Position numbers and translations under genes: made by a program. Shown piece by piece: positions 46,423 through 61,804 of a stretch of DNA of 64,000 bases (positions are counted from its first letter, which is position 1; every line of letters begins with the position of its first letter). Source of the stretch: Cenococcum geophilum 1.58 (lineage: Eukaryota > Ascomycota > Dothideomycetes > Gloniales > Gloniaceae). The stretch spans positions 353,303-417,302 of the forward strand of contig KV748269.1 of NCBI GenBank assembly GCA_001692895.1, read 5' to 3'. A model generated the notes under the pieces. The model ran no database searches and was not told the origin of the DNA. It worked only from the letters and a program-made list of their open reading frames with translations.

Positions 46423-49400
46423 CTATCTCCCTCCTCTTTATCTTCGTCCTTAAAGATACCTAATATCTCTAAGTTGTTTACTAGAGGTATAATATCCGTC
46501 TAATTAATTTAGTTAATATTATTACTTATAATACCTAAAGCTTCTTCTTCTTTATACGCGCAACATTGTGCTCGCACTGTTGCTATAATATTATTACTTA
46601 GTAAAATAATACCATCTCTATATTCCCGTTGCTTAAAAGAGGGGTTAGTATATATTGCGTTAGCAAGTCCTTTATTTTAGCAACCTTCCTCTTATTTAAA
46701 GTGCACTAAAGTAAACGTTTAATTGTTTTGTAATGTTCGCTCTACTTTTAACGCTAAGTGTACGCGTCCTATAACTCTTAATAGTCTTTAAGTTCCCTAA
46801 GTAATTTGTTATAAGGTCTTATATTTAACCTACTACTATAAAGCTTAATAGTGACTTAGCGCAGGCCCTTACTAAGCTTAAGCGTTCTTAGAATGCGGAA
46901 TAAAAGGCCCTAGATGCTTATATTGCGGCGTTTACCCGTTTACTTTATCTTAAGAAGGTATATAAGAAGGTCCGTTTTAAGGAGTGGAAACTTATAGAAT
47001 AGGGTCTTTAGAAACTAGGTAATAAGAGAACTAACTCTCCTCCTGTGGTAAGGGGAACAACTCTAAGTAGTTCAGCAGTCGCTCTTCCTGGGTTCCTCTT
47101 AAGTAACTTATTTTTTAACGATTCTTCCTTATTAATGTTGCCTAACCTATTTTCTTCTGATACTTCTATACCTTTCCTATAGCATTCTTTAAATTCTCTA
47201 GTGGTTCCTAGGTAGTTTTAGTATAGCCTATCTACTTAACCTTATACTATATTTTATTATCGATGTCCTTATAACTAATAATCTTTAAAACTTACTATTT
47301 ATCTTCTTTCTAACCTTTATACGTATCTGCTTTATAAACTAGTGGCTTAATATTCCTATATACCAGCTCTAGTATCGCGATATGCTATATAGGGTAGATC
47401 TTTATTTTAGTTAGTAGTTTTAACTTAAACGTAACCGGTAAAATCCTTTATATAATTTTAAAAGGTCCTAGTCTAATATAGTCTAACTTCTTGCTTAATT
47501 ATTAACTTTTAAAATTTTTGTATAATAGCTATACTTTATCTCCCTCCTTAAGATCTGGTCCCTTAGATTTCTTAGCATTATAGTACTTTTTTATTCTTTG
47601 CTATACCGCCTTAGCTATTTCTGTAAGGTTTATATAAAGATTTATTAAAGTCTCTATTCTTTACTTAGCTTTACTACTCGTTCTCTTTACTTAACGTAGT
47701 AATAATAATATTCTTAGCTCGTATCCATAATTCGCCTTAAATAGTAATATGCCTATTCCTTTTTGTAGTATTATATTATATGCAAACTATATAACTAGTA
47801 ATAGCGATACCTAATTGTTTTATACGTAATTAATATAGTGCCTTAGATACTGCTCTAGTATCTAGTTTAATCTTTCCGTTTAACCGTCTGTCTATAGATA
47901 ATATGCGGTGGAAGTTATTACTTAAACTCCTTATTCCGCTAAGAATACTTCCTAGAATACTGCTATAAATCTTAGATCTCTATCTAATATGATTTTACTT
48001 AGTACCCTATGTCTTATAAACACTTCTTTAATATAGATTCTAGCGATATCTTCCGCTAAGATTTCTTCTGTATAGGCTATAAAGTATCCCTACTTTATAA
48101 GCTTGTTTACTATTACTAGGATTACGTCATAATCTTATCCGGTAATAGGATCTCTTAACTTTAGTAACTTAATAATAAAGTCCTATAATATAACCTCTTA
48201 TGGTCTTTCTAGTATTTTAATAGGTTGTAGCCCCCTATACAGCTTATGCCTTATTAGTTTATTCCTTTAGCAATCTAAATACTCTTTAGTGACTTTTCTA
48301 GCTATCCTCTAGATTCTATTAATAATATACTCCTCCTAGAGTCTTAATACTAAGCCTGTAGCTCTATTATATCCTTAAGTTAGTTCCTTATAGAAGTCCT
48401 CTATGAACTACTCTGCTATACTTCTTAGGATATACTTTACTTCTTAATTTTCGTATATATCTAACTATAGGTCTTTTAGCTATGCTTTTAGAATTCTTTA
48501 TACCTAAAAGCTTTTTAGTATCTTATAGACCTTTTTTTACTTATTCTCTTAGGTTACTGCGATTTTTAGATAATTATACCTTATTAGTCTATCTATATCT
48601 TTTTGCAGTAAAGCCCCTAATAGCTTATTATTATTTTATAGTTTAGCCTTTTAACTTAACACATTAGCTCGCGTGTTATCTATACCCTTAGTATACTAAA
48701 TCTTAAAATAGTATTCTATAAGCATCTCTGTCTATCTAACCTATCTTTAGTTAAGTTCCTTTATTATTAGGAATTCTATTAGGTTCTTATAATCCGTTTT
48801 AACTATAAATAGTTTTTCTATGCCTTATAAGAATGCTCTCTATTCCTTTAGTACTATAACTATACCTAATAACTCCTTATTATAGATGTTATAGTTTAAC
48901 TCTAGTAGCGTTATTTTCCGACTATAATATACTACTAGATGCTATCTATCTAAATGCCTTTATATAAAATATACTCCTAGTATAAAGTCTAATATATCTG
49001 TTTCTATAACCGTCTCTAGTCCCAGTTAATAGATCTTAAGAACTAGCTCCTAGGTAAACAACCCTTTAACTTTTTTAAAGAGTTCTCGTTATTCCTCTCC
49101 CTATGCCTATAGTTCTTCTTTCTTCGTTAATCGCGTAAATAGTTTAATATCCTTTAACTATTGCGCTATAAACCTTCTGTAGTAATTGTAAAACCCTAGG
49201 AATAATCTTAACTACGTAACGTTCTCTAGTTCTTACCAATTTATTATAGCCTCGATCTTCTTTAGATCTATACTAAGTTAGCTTAGTTTAATAATAAATT
49301 TAACAAAGTCGGTTTTCCTAGTGAAGAACTCGCACTTCTTAATTACTACTAATATCTGTTCTTCCTATAGTCTTTTTAAAACCTATTTAACGTATTCTCT

Positions 49401-52400
49401 ATATTCTTCCTTATTTATTAAGTAGATAATAATATTATTAAGGTATACTATAATAAATTCATCTAAATGTTCTCCTAATATATTGTTAATACGCTTCTAG
49501 AACGTTACTAGTGCGTTTATAAGCCCGAATTATATAATTAATGGTTTATATAGTCCTTCCTTTAACCTAAAGGCTGCCTTTTATTTATTGCCTTCCTTAA
49601 TCCTAATCTAATAGTACGCCTATCTTAGATCTATTTTTATAAAGATTTATACATTACCTATCCTATCTTAGATTTTGCTAATTAAGGGTAAAAGGTATCT
49701 ATCCTTTCTAGTAATGCTGTTTAACTGTCTATAGTCGATACATAGTCTTAGTTTGCTATTCTTCTTTAGTACGAATAGTACTAGATAGCCCGCTGATAAC
49801 TGTAATGGTTTAATATATCCCTTTTATAAGTTTTCTTAAACAAACTCTTTTAATACTCTACCTTCTTTTTTAGTGAGCTTATAGATTAGAAAGAACCTTA
49901 GACTTATTCCTAGTTCTAATTCTATTTTATAGTCCCATGCTATATACTCTAACAGCTTTTTGCTTTTAGGTGACCATAGTTTTTTGCCATACTTATGGTA
50001 TCTTTTTAGTATATAGCTTAGCCCTTTTTCTGTTTCTTTATAGGTCGCTCCTACTTAATACTATACTAACTTAACTTATTGTTATATTTTATGGCGTTAT
50101 ATATCTCTAATATCGACCTAACCTATAACCTAATCGATCTTTGGATTATATTCCTATAACTAAGGCATTTCTAATACTGCCTTATTATTCCTTAATAGTA
50201 ATATATTAAAAGATATCTCAACTTATCTTCCTTTAATGGTTAGTTAGATAGGTCCTATTTTAAAATTAATAATGCCTCCTCTATAGGTTATTGGATCTCC
50301 TAAAATTATCACTAATAGGTAAGAACATTCCTTCTATCTGTATAGTAATCCTATTCTTTTAACTGCTGCTAGCGAGATATAGTTCCTTATTGCTCTACTA
50401 TCTATTAATGCCTTAAACTGTTAATCTTACCATTTAACTTATAAATTTAGGTGTTGTTTTTAAATTCCTTTAAGGGTCTAAGGCTCTACTACTAGCTCCC
50501 TCTGGTCCTATAGGCCTCTACTTTTCCTAACTACTAGCTACTAGATCTTATTTATACTTAGTCTAACTTAGGCTAATACTTAATTCGTTTTTTGTCTTTA
50601 ATATGCTATAGATAGGTGTTCTCTAGACATTCCTACCATTATTGTCCGTCTAGGCATTCTTCTGTAAGGAATTTTCCTGGTTATAGTGTTAAGTCCCCTT
50701 ATTCTTAAACTTCTACTAGGTGCCAACTATGCATATACTTAGCGTTTTAATACTTCGCCTTGTCCGTCATCCAATATATCCTTATTAGATACTTTTAATT
50801 TTTGTTCTTTAGTGCTCTATGCATATTATATACATTATCTATACATGCTATCCATAATAGTATATAATGTGCTTAATGTCTTAGGTTAACTCTTGGTTTA
50901 TCTTTATCCTTAAGTTTAAACCTCTTTTGTATTAATCTAAGCGTTGCGACTTTGTTTACGGGTACTAAGATTTGTCTTTCGCTTCTCTAGTCCTCTAATT
51001 ACTCCTCTAGATCCTTTAATGTTATAATTAAGGCCCCCTTAATATAAGTTATAGCCTTCTCTGTAATTAGGTGGTCTTAGACAACTTTTTCGTCTAACCA
51101 TATATAGAAATCCTCCCACTTATTATTATGTTGTTGTCTATACCACTTTTAGTATAGTTACTTAAGTGTATACGGCTCGTCTATAAGGAAATATCTCTTT
51201 ATTACTGCGTTATAACAGCCTTTAGTATATCGTTCTTTAAACCTAGTAGGAATTCCTAGATCCTCTTCTTATTCTAGTTTAATAAGCCACTTAGCTCTTA
51301 GTGTGCCTACTTTAGGCCTATTAGTGATTCTTTATACTAGCGCTTTATCCCTTATACGTCCTAATATACTAGACCTCTTATTTAGTTTCTGTTCTTACTA
51401 TAAGGTAATTCTTGCCCTAAATTCCTCTATAGTTTCCTTTATATTACATCTTGCGAGTAGATTCTTAAGGTCTTCGTGCTTCTTAATCTTAGTATTAACT
51501 TTTTAATCTTTAGGCTGAACACTATATTCCCCTAGTAAGTCTTCTAGGTCTATATATCTATCTCCTAGTCTAATCGCTATTTACGCTGCAGATTCTCTAA
51601 TCTATAAGGAAGCTCCTTACCTTTTGCTTACAGGTGTCCTAATTTATACCCTAAATTCTTAACCTTTTAGATTCTTTAATCCTAAGCTTGCTTCTAACTT
51701 AAGCTTAGCTCTAGCCTTAGTCTAACTAGGCTTTACTGGTGTCCTTGTTTTGTCTTAAGAGTTCTAGATCTTACTTATCTTATCTTAAGAATCTTAGTCA
51801 TCTCTTATCTCCTTATGAGAATTTTAAGCCTTTAGCCTTTTACCTTTATTAAGTGGTAAGCTAGCACTAGCAGTTATTTGCTTGCTTAATTGTCCCTAAA
51901 TATTACTTCTTCCATCTTATAAAGTAATGGACATTATGTCTAACGGTATTATAATACCCGTTACTAAACCTTGCTCTATAGCGGTTTTAGTCTCTACTTT
52001 TATTACGTTATTAAGGTTTAGATACCCCTAGTTAGTTCCTTTACTATTTTTATCACTGTTAATTAATAAGTACTTTAACTCTATTGTTATTATTGCTAAT
52101 CGTTATCCGTATATTACTGTAATATCTTAATCTAGCTTATAGAGTTAATCTTATTCTTTATCTAACTCTTTAGTTCCTCTAAGTCCTTTTAACTCTAGCT
52201 CTTATAGCTAATAGCTTACGCCATACTTAGCGTCTTTATAAATTTGGTATACGTTATTATAATAAAACGTAAAACTTTTAATTAAATATTCCTTTATTCC
52301 TCGTGGTATACTATCGTCCCTCTATATATATATATTATATACTATTAGTTTAGTTCCCTTTATTATATAGTGACTTTAACTATCTTTGCAATCCCTTATA

Positions 52401-53479
52401 AAGTAACCCTGTTTTCCATAATTTATATAAGCTCTATCTCTAAACCATTGACTTTATTATAGAGTCCGCCTAAACGTCTTCTACTATTAAGATCCCTGGT
52501 TTAGCCTTTACTCCTTAGTCCTATAATTACTAGATCCTTAACCTTTAGGTTTCTATAGTTTCTTACTCCATCTCTTATGGGCTTCTTTAGTACCGCTTAG
52601 GTCTATTAGCTCTGCGCCATACTATAGTTTTTAACTTAGCTTTAGTTATTGCGTACTTTGTGTCTTATATAACTATAGAACTCTATTCTAGCCTTTCTTA
52701 GCCTATTCCCTTTAGAAGATTATATTATTAATCTTAATCGCTTAATCTATTAATTCCTTTAGGGTGTCCGTATCTTCTATTAGAATAATTACGTCCTAGA
52801 CTTTAGCCTTAAGTCCTTATTTATACTATACCATAAGCGCCTTATTATTCCATTCGACCTATATTATAAGTATTTAAAACTATATCATGTACTTAATTGC
52901 TAAAGTTCACTGTATTAGGTCCTAAAGCTTTCTCTTTACTATAGTCGTTGCTTCTAGGTCCCTAAATATCTATATTAATTATTCCACGAATCCTACCTAG
53001 CTAGAAAACACAAATTATACCTCTTAATTAGTAGTAGTTATTCCGTTAGTCTATATTTCTATTAAGTAGGGTTTAAACTATTTAAGTGCCTAACCTATTA
53101 GGAATAGTCCTATATAGGCTATTTAGTCCATTATTATGGCTAACTTAGCCCCTTCTTACATAACCTTAAAATGCATTTACGTTAGAAATCCTTTAAGCTT
53201 TAATCTTTCTCTTAAGAATTGTTTAATTAATGGTAACTTAACCTTTACTACTCCGATTCTATTAAGTCTGTTTTTAAGTACTATATTATTTTTTATTAAT
53301 TAATCCACTATTTCCTATAATTATCCTACCGTCACAGGTTGTTGCGAGTTAGTATCCGCTATACTAGTGTCACCCTCTAACCTTAAAGTAGTTGCCGCCG
53401 TTAATGGCGTTGTGGTGGCTGCTTTTGGTGGTATATTGTTTGACTTTCTATATTTAATACCGTAACTAGGTAGTAATTA

Positions 53480-53905
53480 TGTAACGGAACCTTATAGTAG
53501 GGACTATAATAGGTTCTGTTAATGGGCTAGGTGTATAGGAAATGTAAAGATAGTAGTTAACAACGTAATAATAACTAGTGGAGTGGTTGCCCAATAGATT
53601 AACTCTAATTGTATTCTAAGAATTACTATAAGGAAGGAACTATCTAGGTAGGGACTAAGGGTCCTTAAATATATAACTATACTCCTATGAAATCCTTCTT
53701 ATACGTGATGTACGTCTTATACATAAGGTATATAAGTTCCCTCCGTTCCTCGCGTTCCTTACGTAGCACCTTATATGACTTTAGCTACTATTCCTTATTA
53801 TATGGTTCTACGGGTTCTATCCTGGACCGTGCTTATATTAACCAACTAGCCTCTTCCGACTCTTCTCTAAGTAGTTGTAATATTGTACTTAAAGCGTCCG
53901 TAACA
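53480..53905 (-). repeat. Right (5') LTR of Gypsy copy C
   Basis: 426 bp; the differences I see from the left LTR are C/T or G/A transitions. Confidence 0.9.
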
Positions 53906-54094
53906 ATAAATACGTGTTCTTTAAGCATTTCCACTACTATTATCTATCTAGGTATTTTTCTATAAGGAATCTTCCTAGTTAAAGTATTAAGTCCCCTTAG
54001 CTTTATATTTCTGCTAGGTGCTAACTATATATATACTTAGTATTTCTATATTTCGCCTTATCTAGTGCCTAATATATCTTTACTAGGTACTTCC

Positions 54095-54510
54095 TATAAC
54101 GGAACCTTATAGCAAGAACTACAATAGGCTCGTTATTAGGCTAGGTATATAGGTAATATAAGGATAGAGGTTAACAAGTAATAATAACTGGTAGAGTGGT
54201 TGCCTAATAGATTAACTCTAATTGTATTCTAAGAATTACTATAAGGAAGGAACTATCTAGGTAGGGATTAAGGGTCCTTAAATATATAACCGTACTCCTA
54301 TAAAATCCTTCTTATATATATGCTCTATTTACTCTATTGCGGATTATATAGATCCTATAAATTATATAGATTATATTATATAACCTTAGTTACCATTCCT
54401 TATTATATAGCTCTACTAGTTCTATCCTAAACCGTACCTAAATTAACTAACTAGCTTCTTCTAACTCTTCCCTAAGTAGTTATAACATCGTACTTAAAGC
54501 GTCCATAATA
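54095..54510 (-). repeat. Left LTR of Gypsy copy D
   Basis: 416 bp, TATAACGGAACC ... GCGTCCATAATA. Confidence 0.85.
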
Positions 54511-57500
54511 CTATCTCCCTCCTCTTTATTTTCGTCCTTAAAGATTCCTAATATCTTTAAGTTATTTACTAGAGGTATAATATCTATCTAATTAATTTAG
54601 TTAATATCGTTACTTATTATGCCTAAAGTAATTTCTTTTTCTTTAACTGCTTATTATATTTGCACTATAGCTATAATATTATCTTTTAGTAAAATTATGC
54701 CGTCTTTATATTCTTATTGTTTAAAAGAGGGGTTAGTCTATATTACGCTAGCAAACCTATCTTTACGATAACCGTCCTCTTACTTAAAGTGCACTAAAGT
54801 GAATATTTATTTGTCCTATAACGTTCGCTCTATCTCTAATACTAAATATACGTAACCTATTACTCTTAATAGTTATCTAGTTCCCTAATTAATTTGTTTT
54901 AGGGTTTTATATTTAATCTACTACTACGCGGCTAGATAATAAACTGTCTATTACTCTAGCGGAGTTACGCTGTTTTTATAATGCTAAATAAGAGGCTGCT
55001 AATGCTTAGCAACGGGCCCTTAAGTCTTATCTTACGGCGTCCGCTTAGTTAATCTGTCTTAAAAAGGTTTATAAGAAGGTTTATTCTAAGGAGTAGAAAC
55101 TTATAAAATAGGGTTTATAGGAACTTAGTAATAAAAGAATAAATTCTCTTTTAATAGAGAAGGAAATAGATCTAAGTAATTCGGCAACTGCTCTTTTTAG
55201 GTCCCCCTTAGGTAACTTATTTTTTAGTAATCCTTTTTTATTAATACTGCCTAACCTAATTTCTTCTAATACTTCTATACCTTTCCTATAGTATTCTTTA
55301 AATTCTTTAGTGGCTTTTAGGTAGTCTTAGTGTAGCCTATCTACTTAACCTTATACTATATTTCGTCGTTAATGTCCTTATAGCTAACGATTTTTAAAAC
55401 TTGCTATTTATCTTCTTCTTATCCTCTATACGTGTCTGCTTTATAAACTAGTAGCTTAATATTCCTATATACTAGCTTTAGCATTATAATATACTGTATA
55501 GGGTAGATCTTTATTCTAGCTGGTAGGTTTAACTTAAACGTAACTAGTAAAATTCTTTATATAATTTTAAAAGGTCCTAGTTTAACATAGTCTAATTTCT
55601 TACTTAGTTATTAACTTTTAAAATTTTTATATAGTAGCTATACTTTATCTCCCTCCTTAAGATTTGGTCCCTTAGATCTCTTAGCATTATAATACCTTTT
55701 TATTCTTTTTTATACCTTCTTTACTAATTCTATAAGGTCTATATAAAGATTTATTAATATCTTTATTCTTTTTTTAGCTATACTACTTATTTTCTTTACT
55801 TATTATAGTGATAATAATATTCTTAGCTTATATCCGTAATTTGCCTTAAATAGTAATATACCTATTTCTTCTTAAGGTGTTGCATTATATATAAACTATA
55901 TAACTAGTAATAATAATACCTAATTATTCTGTATATAATTAATATAGTGCCTTAGATACTGCTCTAGTATCTAATTTAATCTTTCCGTTTAACCGTCTGT
56001 CTGTAGGTAATATATAGTAAAAGTTACTGCTTAAACTCCTTATTCCGCTAAGAATACCTCCTAAAATGCTGCTATAAATCTTAGATCTCTATCCGATATA
56101 ATTTTGCTTAGTACTCTATATCTTATAAATACTTCTTTAATATAGATTCTAGCGATATCTTCCGCTAAGATTCCTTCTATATATGCTATAAAGTACCCCT
56201 ACTTTATAAGCTTATCTACTATTACTAAGATTACATTATAATCTTGTCTAGTAATAGGGTCTTTTAACTTTAGTAACTTAATAATAAAGTCCTATAATAT
56301 AACTTCCTATAGTCTTTCTGGTATTTTAATAGGTTGTAGCCCTCTATATAGCTTATGCCTTATTAGTTTATTCCTTTAGCAATTTAGATATTCTTTTATA
56401 ACCTTCTTAGCTATCCTTTAAATTCTATTAATAATGTATTCCTCTTAGAGTCTTAACACTAAGCCCGCGGCTCTATTATGTCCTTAAGTTAATCCCTTAT
56501 AGAATTCTTCTATAAATTGCTCTGCTATACTTCTTAGGATATACTTTATTTCTTAATTTTTATATATATCTATTTGTGGATCTTCTAGCTATACCTTTAG
56601 AATTCTTTATACCTAAAAGCTCTCTAATAACTTATAAACTTTCTCTAGTTCTTCCTAAGTTATTATAATCTTTAGATAATTATACCTAATTAGTCCGTCC
56701 GTATCCTTTTACAGTAAAGCCCCTAATGGCTTTTCTTTATTTTATAGTTTAGCCTTTTAACTTAGAGCGTCTGCTTATATATTATCTGTGCCCTTAGTAT
56801 ACTAAATTTTAAAATAGTATTCCGTAAGCATTTCTGCCTATTTAACCTGTCTTTAGTTAAGTTTCTTTATTATTAGGAATTCTATTAGGTTCTTATAATC
56901 CGTTTTAACTATAAATAGTTTCTCTATATCTTATAAGAATGCTCTCTATTTCTTTAATATTATAACTATACCTAATAACTCCTTGTTATAGATGTTATAG
57001 TTTAACTCTAGTAGTGTTATTTTTCAACTATAGTATGCTACTAGGTGCTATCTATTTTAATATTTTTATATAAAGTACGCTTTTAGTATATAGTTTAATG
57101 CATTTATTTTTATAACCGTCTCTAGTCCTAGTTAATAGATTTTAAGAACTGGCTCCTAGGTAAATAACTTCTTAATTTTCTTAAATAATTCTTACTACTC
57201 CTTTCCCTATACCTATGGTTCTTCTTTCTTTATTAGTTACGTAAATAGCTTAATATTCTTTAACTACTGCGCTATAAACCTTTTATAGTAATTATAAAAC
57301 CTTAAAAACGATCTTAACTATATAACGTCCTTTAGTTCTTGCTAATTTACTATAGCCTTAATTTTCTTTAGATCTATACTAAGTTGGCCTAGTTTAATAA
57401 TAAATCCTACAAAATCGGTTTTCCTAGTAAAGAACTCGCATTTCTTAATTACTACTAGCATCTGTTCTTCTTATAGTCTCTTTAAAACCCATTTAATGTG

Positions 57501-59442
57501 TTCCCTATATTCTTCCTTAGTTATTAAGTAGATAATAATATCGTTAAGGTATACTATAATAAATTTATCTAAGTATTCTCCTAATATATTATTAATACGC
57601 TTCTAAAACGTTACTAGTGCGTTTATAAGCCTAAATTATATAACTAATAGTTTATATAGTCCTTCCTTTAACCTAAAGGCTGCTTTTTACTTATCGCCTT
57701 CCTTAATCCTAATTTAATGGTACGCCTATCTTAAATCTATCTTTGTAAAGATTTACGCATTACCTATCCTGTCTTAAATTTCGCTAATTAAGGGTAAAGA
57801 ATACCTATCCTTCCTAGTAATGCTATTTAACTGTTTATAGTTAATACATAACCTTAGTTTGCTATTTTTCTTTAATACAAATAGTACTGGATATTCTGCT
57901 AATAACTATAATGGTCTAATATATCCCTTTTATAAGTTTTTTTAGATAAACACTTTTAATGCTCTACCTTTTTCTTTAGTAAGCTTATAAATTGGAAAGA
58001 ACCTTAAACTTATTCCTAGTTCTAACTCTATCTTATAGTTCTACGCTATATACTTTAACAGCTTCTTACTTTTTAGTAACTATAGTTTTTTGCTATACTT
58101 ATAGTATCTCTTTAATATATAACTTAGTCCTTTTTTTATTTCTTTATAGGTTGCTCCTACTTAGTACTATACTAACTTGGCTTATTATTATATTTTACGG
58201 CGTTAAGTATTTCTAATATTAACCTAACTTATAATCTAATTAATCCTTAGATTATATTCCTATAACTAAGGCATGCCTAATACTGCCTTATCCCTTCTTA
58301 ATAGTAGGATATTAAAAGACATTTTAATCTGTCTCCCTTTAATGGTTATTTAAATAGGTCCTATTTTAAGATTAATAATCCCTTCTCTATAGGCTATTAG
58401 ATCTTCTAAAATTATTACTAATAGGTAAAATTACTCCTTCTATTTATAAGGTAAACCTATTCTCTTAACTACTACTAGTAAAATATAGTTCCGCGTTACT
58501 CTACTATCTATTAACACTTTAAACTATTAATCTTACTATTTAACTTATAAATTTAAGTATTATCCTTAAATTCCTTTAAGGGTCTAAGGCTCTACTACTA
58601 GCTCCCTCTAGTTTTATAGGCCTCTACTTTTCCTAACTATTAGCTGCTTAATCCTTATATACTTGGCTTACTCTTTAGCTAATACCTAGTTCGCTTTTTA
58701 TCTTTAATATACTATAGATACGTATTCTTTAGGCATTTCTACTACTATTATCTGTCTAAGTATTTTTCTATAAGGAATCTTTCTAGTTAAAGTGCTAAGT
58801 TGCCTAACTCCTAAACTTCTACTAGATACTAGCTATATATATACTTAGTATTCCTATATTATTGCTTATTTATTATCTAATATATCCTTATAGGGTATTT
58901 CTAATATTTTTCCTTTAGGTTTTTATATATCTTATATATATTATCCACGTATACAATCTATAATAGCGTATAGTATACTAGGTGCTTTAGGTTAACTCTT
59001 AGTTTGTCTTTATCCTTAAGTTTAAACCTTTATTATACTAATTTAAACGTTATAACTTTATTTACAGGTACTAAGATACGCTTTTTACTTTTCTAGTCCT
59101 CTAATTATTCCTCTAGATCCTTTAATATTATAATTAAGGCTCCTTTAATATAATTTATGGCCTTTTCCGTAATCGGGTGGTCTTAGATAGCTTTTTCGTC
59201 CAATTATATATAGAAATCTTCCTACTTATTATTGTGCCTCTGCCTATACCACTTTTAGTACAGCTGCTAGAGTATATACAGCTTATCCGTAAGAAAGTAT
59301 CTTCTTATTACTGTATTATAATAGCCCTTTATATATCGTTCCTTAAATCTAGTAAGGATCCCTAAATCCTCTTTATTTTCTAGTTTAGTAAGCCACTTAG
59401 CTCTTAGTGTACCTGCTCTAGGCCTATTAATGATTTTGTATA

Positions 59443-59613
59443 TGTCTGAATAAGGTTTTACGATACAGTGGATACGGTTGCTTGTAACCAATTAGGTTAA
59501 CCACGTGAGCTAAGCGAGCTCAGGAGATCCATCAAATTCCACCTGTAGAAGTAGAGGGAGAGAAGGAGAAGAAATCGATTGAACCCAAAACCCCCCCTAC
59601 CGTGATCCGAACA
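59443..59613. mobile_element. Solo LTR, 171 bp, Copia-like, little RIP
   Basis: TGTCTGAATAAGG ... GTGATCCGAACA, flanked by GTATA (59438-59442 and 59614-59618). It has much higher GC than the host DNA and keeps CpG sites; a C-run (ACCCCCCCTACC) precedes the end. It sits in gag of copy D. Confidence 0.8.
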
Positions 59614-61804
59614 GTATACTAGCGCTCTGTCCCTTATACGTCCTACTACGCTAGATCTCTTATTTAGTTTCTATTCTTGCTATATAATAATTCTTTACCT
59701 AAACTCCTCTATAGTCTCTTTTAGTTTATATCTTACGCTTTAATTTTTAAAGTTCTCTTACTTCTTAATCTTGGTATTACTTTTTCGATCTTTAGTTTAA
59801 ATACTATATTCTACTAGTAAGTCCTCTAGGTTTATATATCTGTCTTCTAATCTAGTTATTATTTGCATTATAGATTCTTTAATCTATAAAGAAGCTCCTT
59901 ACTTCTTATCTATAGGTGTTCTAATTTATTCTCTAAATTCTTAGCCCTTTAGATTCTTTAATCCTAAGCTTGCTTCTAACTTAAGCCTAGCTCTAGCCTT
60001 AGTCTAATTAGGCTTACTTAGTATTCTTATCTTATTTTAAAAATCTTAAATCTCGCTTATTTTATCTTAAGAGTTTTATGCCTATAGGAAACTTCGTCCT
60101 AAGCTTATTCGTATATCTTTAAACTAAGCCATTGCTCTGCTCTATTAGTTATTATCTATTATAGGTCCTTAAGCTTACCTTATTTCGTCTTAAGAATCTT
60201 AATTATCTTTTATCTTATCTTAAGAATCTTAAGCTTTTGGCCTTTTGCCTTTACCGAGTGCTAAAGTAGCTCGCTATTTTACTTCTCTTGCGTCTTATAA
60301 AGCGATAGATATTATATCTAGTGGGGTCTTAATCCCTACTAATATTCCCTATTCTGTAGTGGAATTATCCTTTACCTCTAGTATAATATCTCCAATAGCT
60401 ACGTGTTCTTAGTAAACTGCCCTTATTACCTTATTGTTATAAAATATTTCGCCTTTATTAAATTTATTATTTTTAATATTTAATCTGCGAACTAGTTTAT
60501 TAGTTTCTTTATACTTTACTAAGTATAGCTTCTATAACTAATAGCTTACACTATACTTAGCGTCCTTATAAATTTAGTATACGTTATTATAACAAAACAC
60601 GAAACTTTTAATTAAACACTCTCTTATTCCTTGCAGTATATTATTGTCCCTCTATATATATATATCGTCTGCTAGTCTTATGCCCTTTACTATATAGTAA
60701 CTCTGCCTATTTTTATAGTCTTTAATATAATAACCTTGTTTCCCGTAATTTATATAAGCTCCCTTTTTAAACCATTTTTCTTACTATAGAGTCCGCTTAA
60801 ACGTCTTCTACTACTAAGATCCCTGGTTTAGCCTCTACTTCTTAGTCCTATAATTACTAGATCCTTAACCTTTAGGTTTTTATAGTTTTTTACTCTATCT
60901 TATATAGGCTTCTTTAGTACTACTTAGGTCTATTAGCTCTACGCTATACTATATTTTTTAACTTAGCTTTAGTTATTGCGTACTTTACGCCTTATATAAC
61001 TGTAGGACTCTATCCTAACCTTACTTAGTCTGCTCCCTTTAGTAGATCTAATTATTAATTTTAATTACCTAATCTATTAGTTCCCTTAGGGTGTCGGCAT
61101 CTTCTATTAGAATAATTACGTCCTAGACTTTAGCCTTAAGTCCCTATTTATACTATACTATAAGCGCCCTATTATTTTACTTAACTTATATTATTAACGT
61201 CTAGAACTACATTATATACTTAATTGCTAAGGTTTATTACGTAATATCTTAGAGTTTTCTTTTTACCGTAGTTACTGCCTCTAGGTCTCCGAATATTTGC
61301 GTAAGTTATTTTATAAATCTATTCTAGCTTAAGAATATAAGCCGTACCTTTTAGTTTATAGTCGTTATTTTATTTGCCTGGATTTCTATAAGGTAAGGCT
61401 TAAATTACTTAAGTGCCCTTCCTATTAAGAATAATCCTGCGTACGCTATTTAATCTATAGGTGTTACTAGCTTAGCTCCCTCTTACGCAACCTTAAAGTG
61501 CATTTACGTAAGAAATCCTTTAAGCTTTAATCTTTCTCCTAAGAATCTTTTAATTAATGGTAACTTAACCTTTACTACGCCTATCCCATTAATCCTATTT
61601 TCTAACGCTACATTATTTTTTATTAGCTAGTTAACTATCTTTTATAGTTATTTAACCGTTATAGGTTGCTGTAAGTTAGTGTCTGCTATATTAGTGTCGT
61701 TACCTAACCTTAATATAGTTGCCGCCGTTAATAGCGTTATGGTAGCTGCTTTTAGTGGTATATTATCTAACTTCTGTATTAATACTGTAACTAGGTAGTA
61801 ATTG

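Larger units (their letters stand above)
45997..53905 (-). mobile_element. Ty3/Gypsy chromovirus copy C, structurally complete, RIP-degraded
   Basis: 7909 bp, bounded by ATAAA (45992-45996 and 53906-53910), with 426-bp LTRs. The minus strand carries, from right to left, gag (about 50500-53400), protease (about 50050-50400), RT (about 49300-49800), RNase H (about 48480-48900: FIVKTDYKNL, then YTKGIDNTRANVLS), integrase (about 47600-48450) and a chromodomain (about 47150-47300: YKVK-IGYTKTTWEPLENL). The chromodomain marks it as a chromovirus. A polypurine tract (minus-strand AAAGAGGAGGGAGA) abuts the left LTR. All frames are broken. It inserted into copy B. Confidence 0.9.

Noticed and set aside
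51303..59491. Short open frames inside the Gypsy copies (51303, 53687, 57992, 59177 and 59267)
   Set aside because: They are low-complexity chance frames in RIPed DNA, mostly on the non-coding strand of the elements.
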